From the NCBI GenBank assembly GCA_017475805.1, contig JAFVEW010000164.1:1-9128 (forward strand): a stretch of DNA of 9,128 bases, read 5' to 3'. This document shows, in pieces, positions 1-6,520 of this stretch. The position numbers and the translations under genes are program-made. The DNA is from Synergistaceae bacterium. GTDB taxonomy: Bacteria; Synergistota; Synergistia; Synergistales; Aminobacteriaceae. The number at the start of each line of letters is the position of its first letter. Positions within the stretch are counted from its first letter, which is position 1. The notes beneath the pieces are model-generated. The model searched no databases, had not been told where the DNA came from, and saw only the letters and a list, made by a program, of their open reading frames with translations.

Positions 1-14
1 AAATAAAATAAAAT

Positions 15-44
15 CCCTCTCTTGAAAATTAATTCAGGAGAGGG
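15..44 (-). terminator. Rho-independent terminator after prs
   Basis: The arms at 15-26 and 33-44 are inverted copies with one imperfect position: a C-A mismatch in minus-strand RNA and a G-U pair in plus-strand RNA. The loop is six bases. Read on the minus strand, the hairpin begins eight bases after the prs stop codon and is followed by a T-rich tail (complement of 1-14). It should end the tRNA-Gln/glmU/prs transcript. On the plus strand the hairpin is followed by a short A/T tract, so it may work in both directions. Confidence 0.85.
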
Positions 45-52
45 AAAATTTT

Positions 53-1021
53 TTAGTCAAACATATCGCTGATCGGTCTTTCTTCGTGAACCCGCCTAAT
101 AGCTTCGGCGAACAAAGGCGCGATTGAAAGCTGTAAAACCCTATCTGATTTCTTTGAATCTGGAATCGGAATTGTATCAGCAAAGACAAGTTTTTCAATG
201 TCGGATTTATTAATTCTTTCTATTGCAGGCCCTGATAAAACAGCGTGAGTGGCACAGGCAAAAACTCTCGCGCAGCCTCTCTCAACAAGTCCATGAGCAG
301 CGTGACAGATTGTTCCTGCTGTGTCGATAATATCATCAACTAAAATCGCCGTTCTGTCTTTAACATTGCCGACTATGTCCATGACTTCGGAAACGTTCGC
401 GACATCATACGAGCGTCTCTTGTCGACGATAGCTATATCAACATCGAGCATAACAGCAAACTTTCGCGCTCTCGCAACTCCGCCAACATCGGGAGAAACT
501 ACAACGACTTTACCTGCTTTTATTTCGTCAGCAAGATTTTTTTTGAAATAATCCGCAAGCAAAATCATTCCCGTTAAATGATCAACAGGAATATCAAAGA
601 AGCCCTGAATTTGTCCGGCGTGTAAATCAGCCGTGATAATTCTGTCGATTCGTCCTCCATGAGCAAGAATATTAGCGACGAGCTTAGCCGTAATAGGCTC
701 ACGAGGTTTGGCTTTTCTGTCCTGCCTTGCGTAACCGAAATAAGGAATTACGGCATTAACATAATGAGCTGAGTCTCGTTTTGCTGCGTCGGCCATGATT
801 AAAAGCTGCATCAAATTATCATTAGTCGGCTCGCAAGTCGGTTGGATTAAATAAACGTCCGCGCCTCTTACGCTCTCGTTAAGCGATACGCCGAGTTCTC
901 CGTCAGAAAATTTATAGTGCTTTATATCTGATAATGGAACACCGAGTTCTTGACTTATACGCTGCGCGAAATCAGGGTGCGCTGTTCCTGAAAATAATTT
1001 AAGGCCGTTTCCTCTGGACAA
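53..1021 (-). CDS. prs: Ribose-phosphate pyrophosphokinase (PRPP synthetase, class I)
   Basis: This cytoplasmic enzyme transfers pyrophosphate from ATP to ribose 5-phosphate, making PRPP for nucleotide, histidine and tryptophan synthesis. The 322-residue length is normal for class I enzymes. Visible motifs are FGYARQDRK (about 95-103, ATP binding), DLHAGQIQGFF (about 132-142, with the catalytic-site His134), a DKRR loop (about 200-203) and the PRPP-binding loop VDDIIDTAGT (about 228-237). The start codon is TTG. It is chosen because AAAGGAGAG lies about 9-11 bases upstream (complement of 1031-1039) and no ATG or GTG in the right place would keep the N-terminal strand. The gene starts three bases after the glmU stop, and its ribosome binding site lies inside the last glmU codons, so the two are probably translationally coupled. 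A hairpin terminator follows directly. Confidence 0.97.
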   Translation of the reverse strand: MSRGNGLKLFSGTAHPDFAQRISQELGVPLSDIKHYKFSDGELGVSLNESVRGADVYLIQPTCEPTNDNLMQLLIMADAAKRDSAHYVNAVIPYFGYARQDRKAKPREPITAKLVANILAHGGRIDRIITADLHAGQIQGFFDIPVDHLTGMILLADYFKKNLADEIKAGKVVVVSPDVGGVARARKFAVMLDVDIAIVDKRRSYDVANVSEVMDIVGNVKDRTAILVDDIIDTAGTICHAAHGLVERGCARVFACATHAVLSGPAIERINKSDIEKLVFADTIPIPDSKKSDRVLQLSIAPLFAEAIRRVHEERPISDMFD

Positions 1022-1024
1022 GAT

Positions 1025-2419
1025 TTATTTCTCTCCTTTTGCTTTCTTGAGATGATTGTGAAGTAATGACCAGTCCTTGATATTAGTCTGGCGTGCGCGT
1101 CCGACACCTAAAGCGTTTTCCGGCACAGCCTGAGTTATAACAGAACCGGCAGCCGTCGCCGCACCGTCAGCAAGTTCGACAGGTGCAACGAACATTGTAT
1201 CAGAGCCGACGAAACAATTATCGCCGATGAAAGTTTTATTTTTATGTTCGCCGTCATAGTTGCAGGTAATGCTTCCTGCGCCGATGTTGACGTCATGACC
1301 TAAAGTCGCGTCGCCCATATAAGAAAGGTGAGGGACTTTTGAATTTTCTCCGATTTTTGAATTTTTAAGTTCGACGAATTTTCCTGCAAACGCTTTTTCT
1401 TCGAGGCATGAATTTTCGCGGATATAACAGAAAGGCCCGGCCTTTGAATTATTTTTTAACTCGCTATTTTCTATAACGGCATAAGCAATAATATTTACAT
1501 TTGCGCCGATTTTAGCGTTAGTTAAGATCGATCCTGAACCGATGTAAGAATTTTCACCGATTTCGCTTTTGCCCCAAATTTGAACGTTAGGCATTATGAC
1601 AACTCCGGCAGATAATTTTGCGTCAGGACTTATGTAAACGCTTTCAGGAGCAGGCATACGGACTCCTAAATCGAGCCATTTCGATAAAATTCTTTCGCGC
1701 ATTACTCGAGTAGCTTCCGCAAGTTCGCTGTGATTATTAATGCCTTGCATTTCGTCTTCATGGAAAATAAAAGCTCCCGTCTTCATATTTTTTTCATTCA
1801 TTAAATATAAAGCATCAGGGAGATAATATTCTTTTTGAGCGTTATCGTTTTTTATTAAATCAATAACTTTTTCAAGAGATTTAACTTTGAAGGCATAACA
1901 GCCTGCGTTGACTTCGTTAATTTTTCTTTGTTCGTCCGAAGCGTCTTTGAACTCGACGATTTCAATTTTATTTTCGTTTCTTATAATTCGCCCGTATTGT
2001 TTAGCGTCGCTTGCGTTAAAAGAAATAACGGTACAGTCATTATCGCCGGACTCACTTAAAAATTTTTTGAGACTCTCAGGTTTAATTAAAGGCAAATCCC
2101 CGTTAAGCACTATTAAATCATCGTAACGCTGCCAAAATTCACGTGCAGATTTAACGGCGTGCCCTGTGCCTAATTGTTCGCGCTGCCATAAAATATTTAA
2201 TTCATTTGGAAAATTTTTGCGTAGGTGCTGCTCTACAATTTCACCGCCTGAGCCTACTAAAACGCCTACATCTTCGGGCTTAATTCCGGCTTCAAAAACG
2301 CTTTGTAAAACGTAATCAATAATCGGACGGTCAAGAATTGGCTGTAAAACTTTAGGGGTCGCGCTTCTCATTCGTGTGCCCTTGCCTGCTGCCATGATGA
2401 GAATGCAAAGATTACTCAT
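1025..2419 (-). CDS. glmU: Bifunctional GlcNAc-1-P uridyltransferase / GlcN-1-P acetyltransferase
   Basis: GlmU makes UDP-GlcNAc, the precursor of peptidoglycan and of LPS or other glycans, from glucosamine-1-phosphate, acetyl-CoA and UTP. With this start the protein has 464 residues, a usual GlmU length. The N-terminal pyrophosphorylase domain has the loop AAGKGTRM (about 10-17), QLGTGHA (about 82-88) and LNGD with metal-binding Asp107. The C-terminal half is a left-handed beta-helix of hexapeptide repeats. It carries the acetyltransferase residues Arg334, Lys352, His364 (in KVPHLSYMGD) and Tyr367, plus the NIGAGSITCNYDG segment. The ATG at 2417-2419 is chosen because the open frame continues upstream only by running into tRNA-Gln. 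The GGAGG upstream (complement of 2437-2441) is 17 bases from this ATG, unusually far. The gene is followed three bases later by prs. Confidence 0.96.
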   Translation of the reverse strand: MSNLCILIMAAGKGTRMRSATPKVLQPILDRPIIDYVLQSVFEAGIKPEDVGVLVGSGGEIVEQHLRKNFPNELNILWQREQLGTGHAVKSAREFWQRYDDLIVLNGDLPLIKPESLKKFLSESGDNDCTVISFNASDAKQYGRIIRNENKIEIVEFKDASDEQRKINEVNAGCYAFKVKSLEKVIDLIKNDNAQKEYYLPDALYLMNEKNMKTGAFIFHEDEMQGINNHSELAEATRVMRERILSKWLDLGVRMPAPESVYISPDAKLSAGVVIMPNVQIWGKSEIGENSYIGSGSILTNAKIGANVNIIAYAVIENSELKNNSKAGPFCYIRENSCLEEKAFAGKFVELKNSKIGENSKVPHLSYMGDATLGHDVNIGAGSITCNYDGEHKNKTFIGDNCFVGSDTMFVAPVELADGAATAAGSVITQAVPENALGVGRARQTNIKDWSLLHNHLKKAKGEK

Positions 2420-2451
2420 AGTTCTTACTTTAATCGCCTCCAAAAGTTTAA

Positions 2452-2525
2452 TGGCTGGGATGGATGGATTCGAACCATCATTACAGGATCCAAAGTCCGG
2501 CGTCCTGCCATTGGACGACATCCCA
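2452..2525 (-). tRNA. tRNA-Gln (anticodon UUG)
   Basis: The minus strand folds into a 74-nt cloverleaf. It has a fully paired acceptor stem TGGGATG/CATCCCA, D stem GTCC/GGAC, anticodon loop CTTTGGA (anticodon TTG), T arm GATGG-TTCGAAT-CCATC, discriminator G and an encoded CCA (complement of 2452-2454). The U1-A72 pair is typical of bacterial tRNA-Gln. The anticodon stem CCGGA/TCCTG has one C-U mismatch at its second pair. The tRNA lies 32 bases upstream of glmU with no terminator between, so it is probably cut out of a common transcript by RNase P and 3' processing. Confidence 0.95.
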
Positions 2526-2598
2526 ACAAAAAATTAAAACTAAAAATTACTTATGGCTTTTATCTTTATCTATGTTCACTAAGATAAAATACGGGAGA

Positions 2599-2627
2599 AT
2601 ACTAATGTTAAATTCTGAAAAAGTCAA
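2599..2627 (-). promoter_or_regulatory. Sigma-70-type promoter of the tRNA-Gln/glmU/prs transcript
   Basis: Read on the minus strand there is a -35 box TTGACT (complement of 2622-2627), a spacer of exactly 17 bases, and a -10 box TAGTAT (complement of 2599-2604). The matches to consensus are 5/6 and 4/6. The expected transcription start near 2592 leaves a leader of about 66 nt before the tRNA. The site lies just after the end of the oxidoreductase gene, and I see no hairpin terminator between them, so some read-through is also possible. Confidence 0.65.
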
Positions 2628-2645
2628 GGCTGTTGAATCAAAAAT

Positions 2646-3509
2646 TTATTTTTCATAGTATTTAATTAACGCTTGGATACCGTTTTCCCCCATTCCGTGT
2701 TCATTTATTTTTCGATAAAGATTCATCACTGTAGCTAAGACGTCGAGATCTAAAGATTCTTTCTGGGCTTCGTCAAGGGCAAGAATCATGTCCTTTATAA
2801 AATGTCTGACAGAAAAGCCGGGTTCAAAATCTCGGTCAAGAATCTTAGGTGCTGCTGTGTCAAGTTGTTTGCTTGCGGCTCCTCCCGTCGAGACTGCACG
2901 AAGGAATTTTGACATGTTCAAGCCTTTTGATTTTGCATAAACCATTCCCTCACAAACTCCGGCGATAGTGCCGGCGATCATAATTTGATTAGCTAATTTT
3001 GCCTGCTGCCCCATGCCTGCCTCACCCATATAATTAATATTTGTCCCCATAGCCCTGAATAAAGGGAGATTCACCTTGAAATCTTTTTCGCTTCCGCCGA
3101 CCATTATTGAAAGTCTTGCGTTCTTAGCCGCAGCGACTCCTCCACTGACAGGAGCGTCAAGAAAATGAAGCGAGCGTTTCTTACATTCTTCGTTAATCAT
3201 CTTCGCAAGTGATGGACTCGTCGTGGTCATGTCTATAACATGCGCTCCCGGTGCTGCACTGTCAAGAATGCCGCCGGAAGCAAAATAAATTTCTTCGATG
3301 TCTTTAGGAAGTCCGAGCATAGTTATAATTATGCTGCATTCTTTGAGACAATCATTAACAGAGTTAAAAAACTTCGCGCCGTTGCTTATTACGTCATAGA
3401 CTTTCATAACGGAGCGTGCATAAATATGAACTTCAAAGCCAAGTTTCACTAAATTTTTGACCATGGGTTTGCCCATTCGCCCTACGCCTATAAAAGCAAT
3501 TTTTTTCAT
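2646..3509 (-). CDS. NAD(P)-dependent oxidoreductase, 3-hydroxyisobutyrate dehydrogenase / tartronate semialdehyde reductase family
   Basis: This is a cytoplasmic beta-hydroxyacid dehydrogenase of 287 residues, the usual family length. The N-terminal Rossmann domain opens with GVGRMGKPM (about 8-16, GxGxxGxxM nucleotide-binding loop). The substrate-binding signature DAPVSGG is at about 118-124. The C-terminal helical domain has the catalytic Lys171 and Asn174 in GQQAKLANQ, and the conserved KD pair at 239-240. Family members oxidise or reduce short beta-hydroxy acids such as 3-hydroxyisobutyrate, tartronate semialdehyde or succinate semialdehyde; the exact substrate cannot be read from the sequence. 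The ATG has AGAAGG eight bases upstream (complement of 3518-3523) and an extended -10 promoter further up. The neighbours give no pathway clue: it is transcribed away from the glycan operon and before the tRNA-Gln operon. Confidence 0.9.
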   Translation of the reverse strand: MKKIAFIGVGRMGKPMVKNLVKLGFEVHIYARSVMKVYDVISNGAKFFNSVNDCLKECSIIITMLGLPKDIEEIYFASGGILDSAAPGAHVIDMTTTSPSLAKMINEECKKRSLHFLDAPVSGGVAAAKNARLSIMVGGSEKDFKVNLPLFRAMGTNINYMGEAGMGQQAKLANQIMIAGTIAGVCEGMVYAKSKGLNMSKFLRAVSTGGAASKQLDTAAPKILDRDFEPGFSVRHFIKDMILALDEAQKESLDLDVLATVMNLYRKINEHGMGENGIQALIKYYEK

Positions 3510-3544
3510 TTTATTTACCTTCTTTCAGTCAATGCGGTCGGTAA

Positions 3545-3553
3545 ATTATATCA
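3545..3553 (-). promoter_or_regulatory. Extended -10 promoter of the oxidoreductase gene
   Basis: The minus strand reads TGATATAAT: a perfect TATAAT (complement of 3545-3550) preceded by the TGn extension. No good -35 box is found at 16-18 bases, which is common for extended -10 promoters. The predicted start near 3538 gives a leader of about 30 nt, which contains the AGAAGG ribosome binding site. Confidence 0.6.
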
Positions 3554-3577
3554 GAGCGGTGAAAAATTTCGGATTCA

Positions 3578-3586
3578 TGGTAGAAT
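3578..3586 (+). promoter_or_regulatory. Possible extended -10 promoter of the glycan operon
   Basis: The plus strand reads TGGTAGAAT, a TGn extension plus TAGAAT (5/6 to consensus), with no clear -35 box. It is the best candidate promoter for the glycan operon and lies back to back with the oxidoreductase promoter. The -10 overlaps the left arm of an AT-rich inverted repeat (GAATTTTA at 3583-3590, TAAAATTC at 3608-3615), which could be chance or an operator. Confidence 0.45.
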
Positions 3587-3617
3587 TTTAGAAAAATTTT
3601 TATTCGTTAAAATTCGA

Positions 3618-3633
3618 GGAGTGAAGGTAAACG
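3618..3633 (+). promoter_or_regulatory. Ribosome binding site followed by ACG at the expected start position
   Basis: GGAG (3618-3621) is followed after nine bases by ACG (3631-3633). ACG begins the open frame that runs into the glycosyltransferase. The intervening codons would give an N terminus ending in FFLSVCVPSYNR, which fits the first beta strand of family 2 glycosyltransferases. Spacing and frame suggest that ACG is either a rare start codon or a mutated ATG. The GTG at 3661 has only a distant AGGAG (15-base spacing). Confidence 0.4.
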
Positions 3634-3660
3634 AGTTCGCAGGAGAAGTTTTTTCTTTCA

Positions 3661-4671
3661 GTGTGTGTTCCGTCATATAATCGAGACGTGGAATTGACAC
3701 GCCTGCTTGAGTCGATAGACGCTTCCGGCGATAACGTAAAAGATATTGAGATAGTTATTCGTGAAGACTTTTCGCCGCGCCGTCAAGATATTGCTAAGGC
3801 TGTTGCAGACTTCAAATCTAGGTCGCCATATTCCGTGAACTATATCGAGAATGAAAAAAATTTTGGCTACGATAAAAATTTGCGTTCTGTTGCCAAAAGT
3901 GCCGAAGGCGAGTGGGTTATATTTATGGGCGACGATGACGTTTTTATTCCAGGGGCTTTAGATAATTTCATAAAATTTTTACGCGAAAACAAAGATATAG
4001 GCTACGTTATGCGCCGTTATAGGCGCGCTCATGAGGTAGAGAGTGGCTATGAATATGAGGAATTTCGTTACGCTAAGCATGATGTGTTTTTTGAGCCTAG
4101 TACAGCCACGATAATAGAATTGTTCAGACGGAGCTTGTTTATATCAGGCTTCACGTTCAAAAAAGAATACTTTGACGATTACGACTGTGCAGATTACGAT
4201 GGAACATTGTTATTTCAGCTGTATATTCTTGCGAACATTTGCAGTGTTCATAAGTCATGTTACTGCGACATAGCAATAACTCAGGCGTTCGATAATGCAA
4301 CACCGTTTTTTGGTAGTTCTGAGGCTGAAAAAAATTTATATGATTCTGGAGAAAATAGTGTGCGGAACAGCTTGAACTTTATGAAACAAGTTAAGGTTTT
4401 GGCGGAAAGTATAGAAAAAAAATTAAATATAAAAATGACTGAAGAAATTATTACGACTTACTCTAAGTATTCATATGGCTTTTTGTATGAGCATCGTGAC
4501 GACGGAATAAAAATTTTCCGTGAGTACGCTAGAGAATTAAGGAAATTAGGTTTTGCAAAAACTTATCATTTTTACATTCATTATTTAGCGTTACTGCTTT
4601 TAGGAAAAAGTAATTTTCAAAATTTGATAATGAAAATTAAGAAACTTTGTGGAAGCACTCCGAAATTGTAG
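3661..4671 (+). CDS. Glycosyltransferase family 2 (GT-A fold), start uncertain
   Basis: This enzyme probably transfers a sugar from a nucleotide sugar to a growing surface glycan at the cytoplasmic face of the membrane. From GTG 3661 the protein has 336 residues. It begins VCVPSYNR, the end of the first beta strand in GT2 enzymes, and carries the metal-binding MGDDD motif at about 89-93. The NEKNFGYDKNL segment (about 64-74) is typical of the nucleotide-sugar domain. The layout resembles abequosyltransferase-like GT2 proteins, but donor and acceptor are unknown. GTG 3661 is the first standard start, yet it removes most of strand 1 and sits 15 bases from AGGAG. The frame stays open upstream to a TAA at 3628-3630, with ACG at 3631 well spaced from GGAG. 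The true protein may therefore be ten residues longer, or the gene may be impaired at its start. It is the first gene of the operon, 22 bases before the next. Confidence 0.85.
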   Translation: MCVPSYNRDVELTRLLESIDASGDNVKDIEIVIREDFSPRRQDIAKAVADFKSRSPYSVNYIENEKNFGYDKNLRSVAKSAEGEWVIFMGDDDVFIPGALDNFIKFLRENKDIGYVMRRYRRAHEVESGYEYEEFRYAKHDVFFEPSTATIIELFRRSLFISGFTFKKEYFDDYDCADYDGTLLFQLYILANICSVHKSCYCDIAITQAFDNATPFFGSSEAEKNLYDSGENSVRNSLNFMKQVKVLAESIEKKLNIKMTEEIITTYSKYSYGFLYEHRDDGIKIFREYARELRKLGFAKTYHFYIHYLALLLLGKSNFQNLIMKIKKLCGSTPKL

Positions 4672-4693
4672 AAACATTGGAGAATGGTAAGAA

Positions 4694-5794
4694 ATGAAAA
4701 TTTTAGTGGTAGGTTCGTATGTAACGAAGATTTACGAGAAAGCCTTATATGACGCGTTTTGTAAACTTGGCTATGATACATATAAATTCAGCTGGAATAA
4801 ATATTTTGACAAATATTTTAATTATCTGTCGAGTTTTTCCTTTAGTTGGAAAAATTTTCGTGAATACCCTGCTAAATTCCTTGAAGCAATCAAACGGGCT
4901 GAGCATAAATATCATATAGGGCCTACCGTTGATAAGATGAATAAAGGTTTAATAGCATATGCTAAAGAAGTTCGTCCTGATCTCATATTTATACAATATG
5001 GAGTCTTTTTTTCGCCTTCAACTATAAGGGCACTCAGAGCAATCGGTGCAATGGTTTTTGGATATAATAATGATGATCCATTCAATAATACAGCACAAAA
5101 ATATTTTTGGCGAAAGTATCTTAGCTCATGCCCTGAATATGATTACATGTTTTCGTTCAGACTGAAAAATATTGAGGATTATAAAAGAGTTTTTGGCATG
5201 AATTCAGAGATTCTTAGGGCTTATTACATAAAAGATAGGAATTTTCATATAGACATCCCTGACGAAAGATATAAATGCGATATTAGTTTTGTAGGCCATT
5301 ATGAGGACGATGGCCGTGATGAATTTTTGATAGAACTTGTGCGTGGAGGCTATTCGTTCAAGCTATACGGAACTGAGTGGCACAGATCGAAGTATTATGA
5401 AGAATTCAAAAAGTTCATGAAAGGCGACATTCAGCCAGTACGGGAAGATTATAATTTAGCATTAAATAGTTGCAAAATTGCGCTGTCGTTTTTATCCCAT
5501 CTAAATAACGATACGTATACGAGAAGGACTTTTGAAATTCCGGCGACAGGAACTTTCATGCTAAGCACATACACGGAAGATTTAGCAACGCTTTTCGAGC
5601 CTGATAAAGAAGCTGTATACTTCAAAACTTCGGACGAAATGATAAGCAAAGTTGATTATTATTTAGCTCACGATGACGAGCGCAAAAAAATCGCCCGGAA
5701 CGGCTATGAAAGACTTATACGTGACGGTCATGAGGTCACTGATCGTGCTAAGCAAATTATAAGAACATATGAAAGGATTAAGAGAGGAAAATAA
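4694..5794 (+). CDS. CgeB-like glycosyltransferase (GT-B type, DUF3880/Glyco_trans_1_2-like)
   Basis: A 366-residue cytoplasmic protein with the layout of CgeB-type glycosyltransferases. The N-terminal Rossmann-like part begins MKILVVGSY and includes RPDLIFIQYG (about 94-103) and the GYNNDDPF segment (about 123-130). The C-terminal nucleotide-sugar-binding half has DISFVGHYEDDGR (about 196-208), an LYGTEW strand (about 224-229) and the family signature RRTFEIPATGTFML (about 277-290), whose Glu281 matches the donor-binding Glu. It ends with the NGYERL..GH element (about 336-346). No membrane segment is seen. The ATG follows GGAG by about 11 bases. The stop codon touches the start of the methyltransferase gene with no gap. 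It probably adds a sugar to the same surface glycan; the sugar is unknown. Confidence 0.88.
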   Translation: MKILVVGSYVTKIYEKALYDAFCKLGYDTYKFSWNKYFDKYFNYLSSFSFSWKNFREYPAKFLEAIKRAEHKYHIGPTVDKMNKGLIAYAKEVRPDLIFIQYGVFFSPSTIRALRAIGAMVFGYNNDDPFNNTAQKYFWRKYLSSCPEYDYMFSFRLKNIEDYKRVFGMNSEILRAYYIKDRNFHIDIPDERYKCDISFVGHYEDDGRDEFLIELVRGGYSFKLYGTEWHRSKYYEEFKKFMKGDIQPVREDYNLALNSCKIALSFLSHLNNDTYTRRTFEIPATGTFMLSTYTEDLATLFEPDKEAVYFKTSDEMISKVDYYLAHDDERKKIARNGYERLIRDGHEVTDRAKQIIRTYERIKRGK

Positions 5795-6517
5795 ATGAAA
5801 AAATCAATATTTAGAGATTGGTTACTTGGCAAAGATACCATTGATGCTACAAAAGATGCTTGGATTGCAAAAAAACTTTCTGAGATTGAGAACGGTAAAA
5901 GCATTTTGGATGCCGGAGCTGGAACATTAAAATGGAGACCTTTTTGCAGTCATTTGCAATACACTTCGCAGGATTTTGCGCAGTATGACGGATGCTCAAG
6001 CGAAGTCGGCCTTCAGGCGACAGATTGGAAATATCCAAAGTTGGATATAGTGTCTGATATAACAAATATTCCTGTCCCAGATGGGAGCTTTGATGCGGTT
6101 CTATGCACGGAAGTTTTTGAACATTTACCCGATCCGAACGCGGCATTAAGGGAACTTGTTCGAGTCGCAAAACGTGGGGGGGGTACACTTTTGCTGACAG
6201 CTCCATTTTGCAGTTTGACTCACATGGCTCCATATCACTTCTGCAGCGGCTTTAATCAGTTTTGGTATAAAGATAATCTCGAAAAACTTGACTGCAAAGT
6301 AGAAGAGTGCGTTGCTAATGGAGATTTTTATGATTTTTTGCGCCAAGAAGTTACCCGATTGCCTTTTGTTACAAAGAAATATAAGGGCGAAGCAAGTTTA
6401 TATACAAAAATTCGCTGTGCAATGTTCGCCCATTTTTTGAAAAAATTTATTGCAACAGAAGACGCTTCAGACGAATTGCTTTGTTTTGGTTATATGGTTC
6501 TGGCGAGGAGAAATTAA
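5795..6517 (+). CDS. SAM-dependent class I methyltransferase with internal G8 tract
   Basis: A 240-residue methyltransferase of the Methyltransf_11 type often found in surface polysaccharide clusters, where such enzymes methylate sugars. Motif I is ILDAGAGT (37-44), the SAM ribose acid is probably in SQDF (58-61), followed by DIVSDI (84-89), the EVFEHLPDP helix (106-114), and the strand LLLTAPF (132-138). The PYHFCSGFNQFWY segment (146-158) is shared by polysaccharide-associated relatives. A run of eight G (6176-6183) encodes Gly128-130 just before strand 5, where relatives usually have KPGG. G8 keeps the frame open. G7 would end the protein after 133 residues and G9 after 153, both inactive. 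The gene therefore looks phase-variable and is currently ON. It starts directly after the stop of the upstream gene, with a GAGAGG-type ribosome binding site. Confidence 0.9.
   Translation: MKKSIFRDWLLGKDTIDATKDAWIAKKLSEIENGKSILDAGAGTLKWRPFCSHLQYTSQDFAQYDGCSSEVGLQATDWKYPKLDIVSDITNIPVPDGSFDAVLCTEVFEHLPDPNAALRELVRVAKRGGGTLLLTAPFCSLTHMAPYHFCSGFNQFWYKDNLEKLDCKVEECVANGDFYDFLRQEVTRLPFVTKKYKGEASLYTKIRCAMFAHFLKKFIATEDASDELLCFGYMVLARRN
6167..6185 (+). repeat. G8 tract with shared flanks, methyltransferase gene
   Basis: Eight consecutive G (6176-6183) are preceded by gcaaaacgt and followed by ta. The same flanks occur at the G9 tract at 6607-6626. The run begins at codon position 1 (cgt|ggg). Runs of this length in an AT-rich sequence are typical sites of slipped-strand mispairing. 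Confidence 0.9.
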
Positions 6518-6520
6518 AAA

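Noticed and set aside
2420..2521. N-terminal extension of GlmU by 34 residues from an upstream ATG
   Set aside because: The extension is the antisense-free reading of tRNA-Gln itself, and the GlmU family begins at the nucleotide-binding strand just after ATG 2419.
2605..2658. Small plus-strand ORF of 17 codons with GGGAG upstream
   Set aside because: It lies over the minus-strand tRNA/glmU promoter and the end of the oxidoreductase gene; the ribosome-site match is short and there is no independent support.
5847..6346. Antisense ORFs of 128 and 66 codons on the minus strand
   Set aside because: They are shadows of the methyltransferase gene, whose plus-strand frame has clear SAM-binding motifs.
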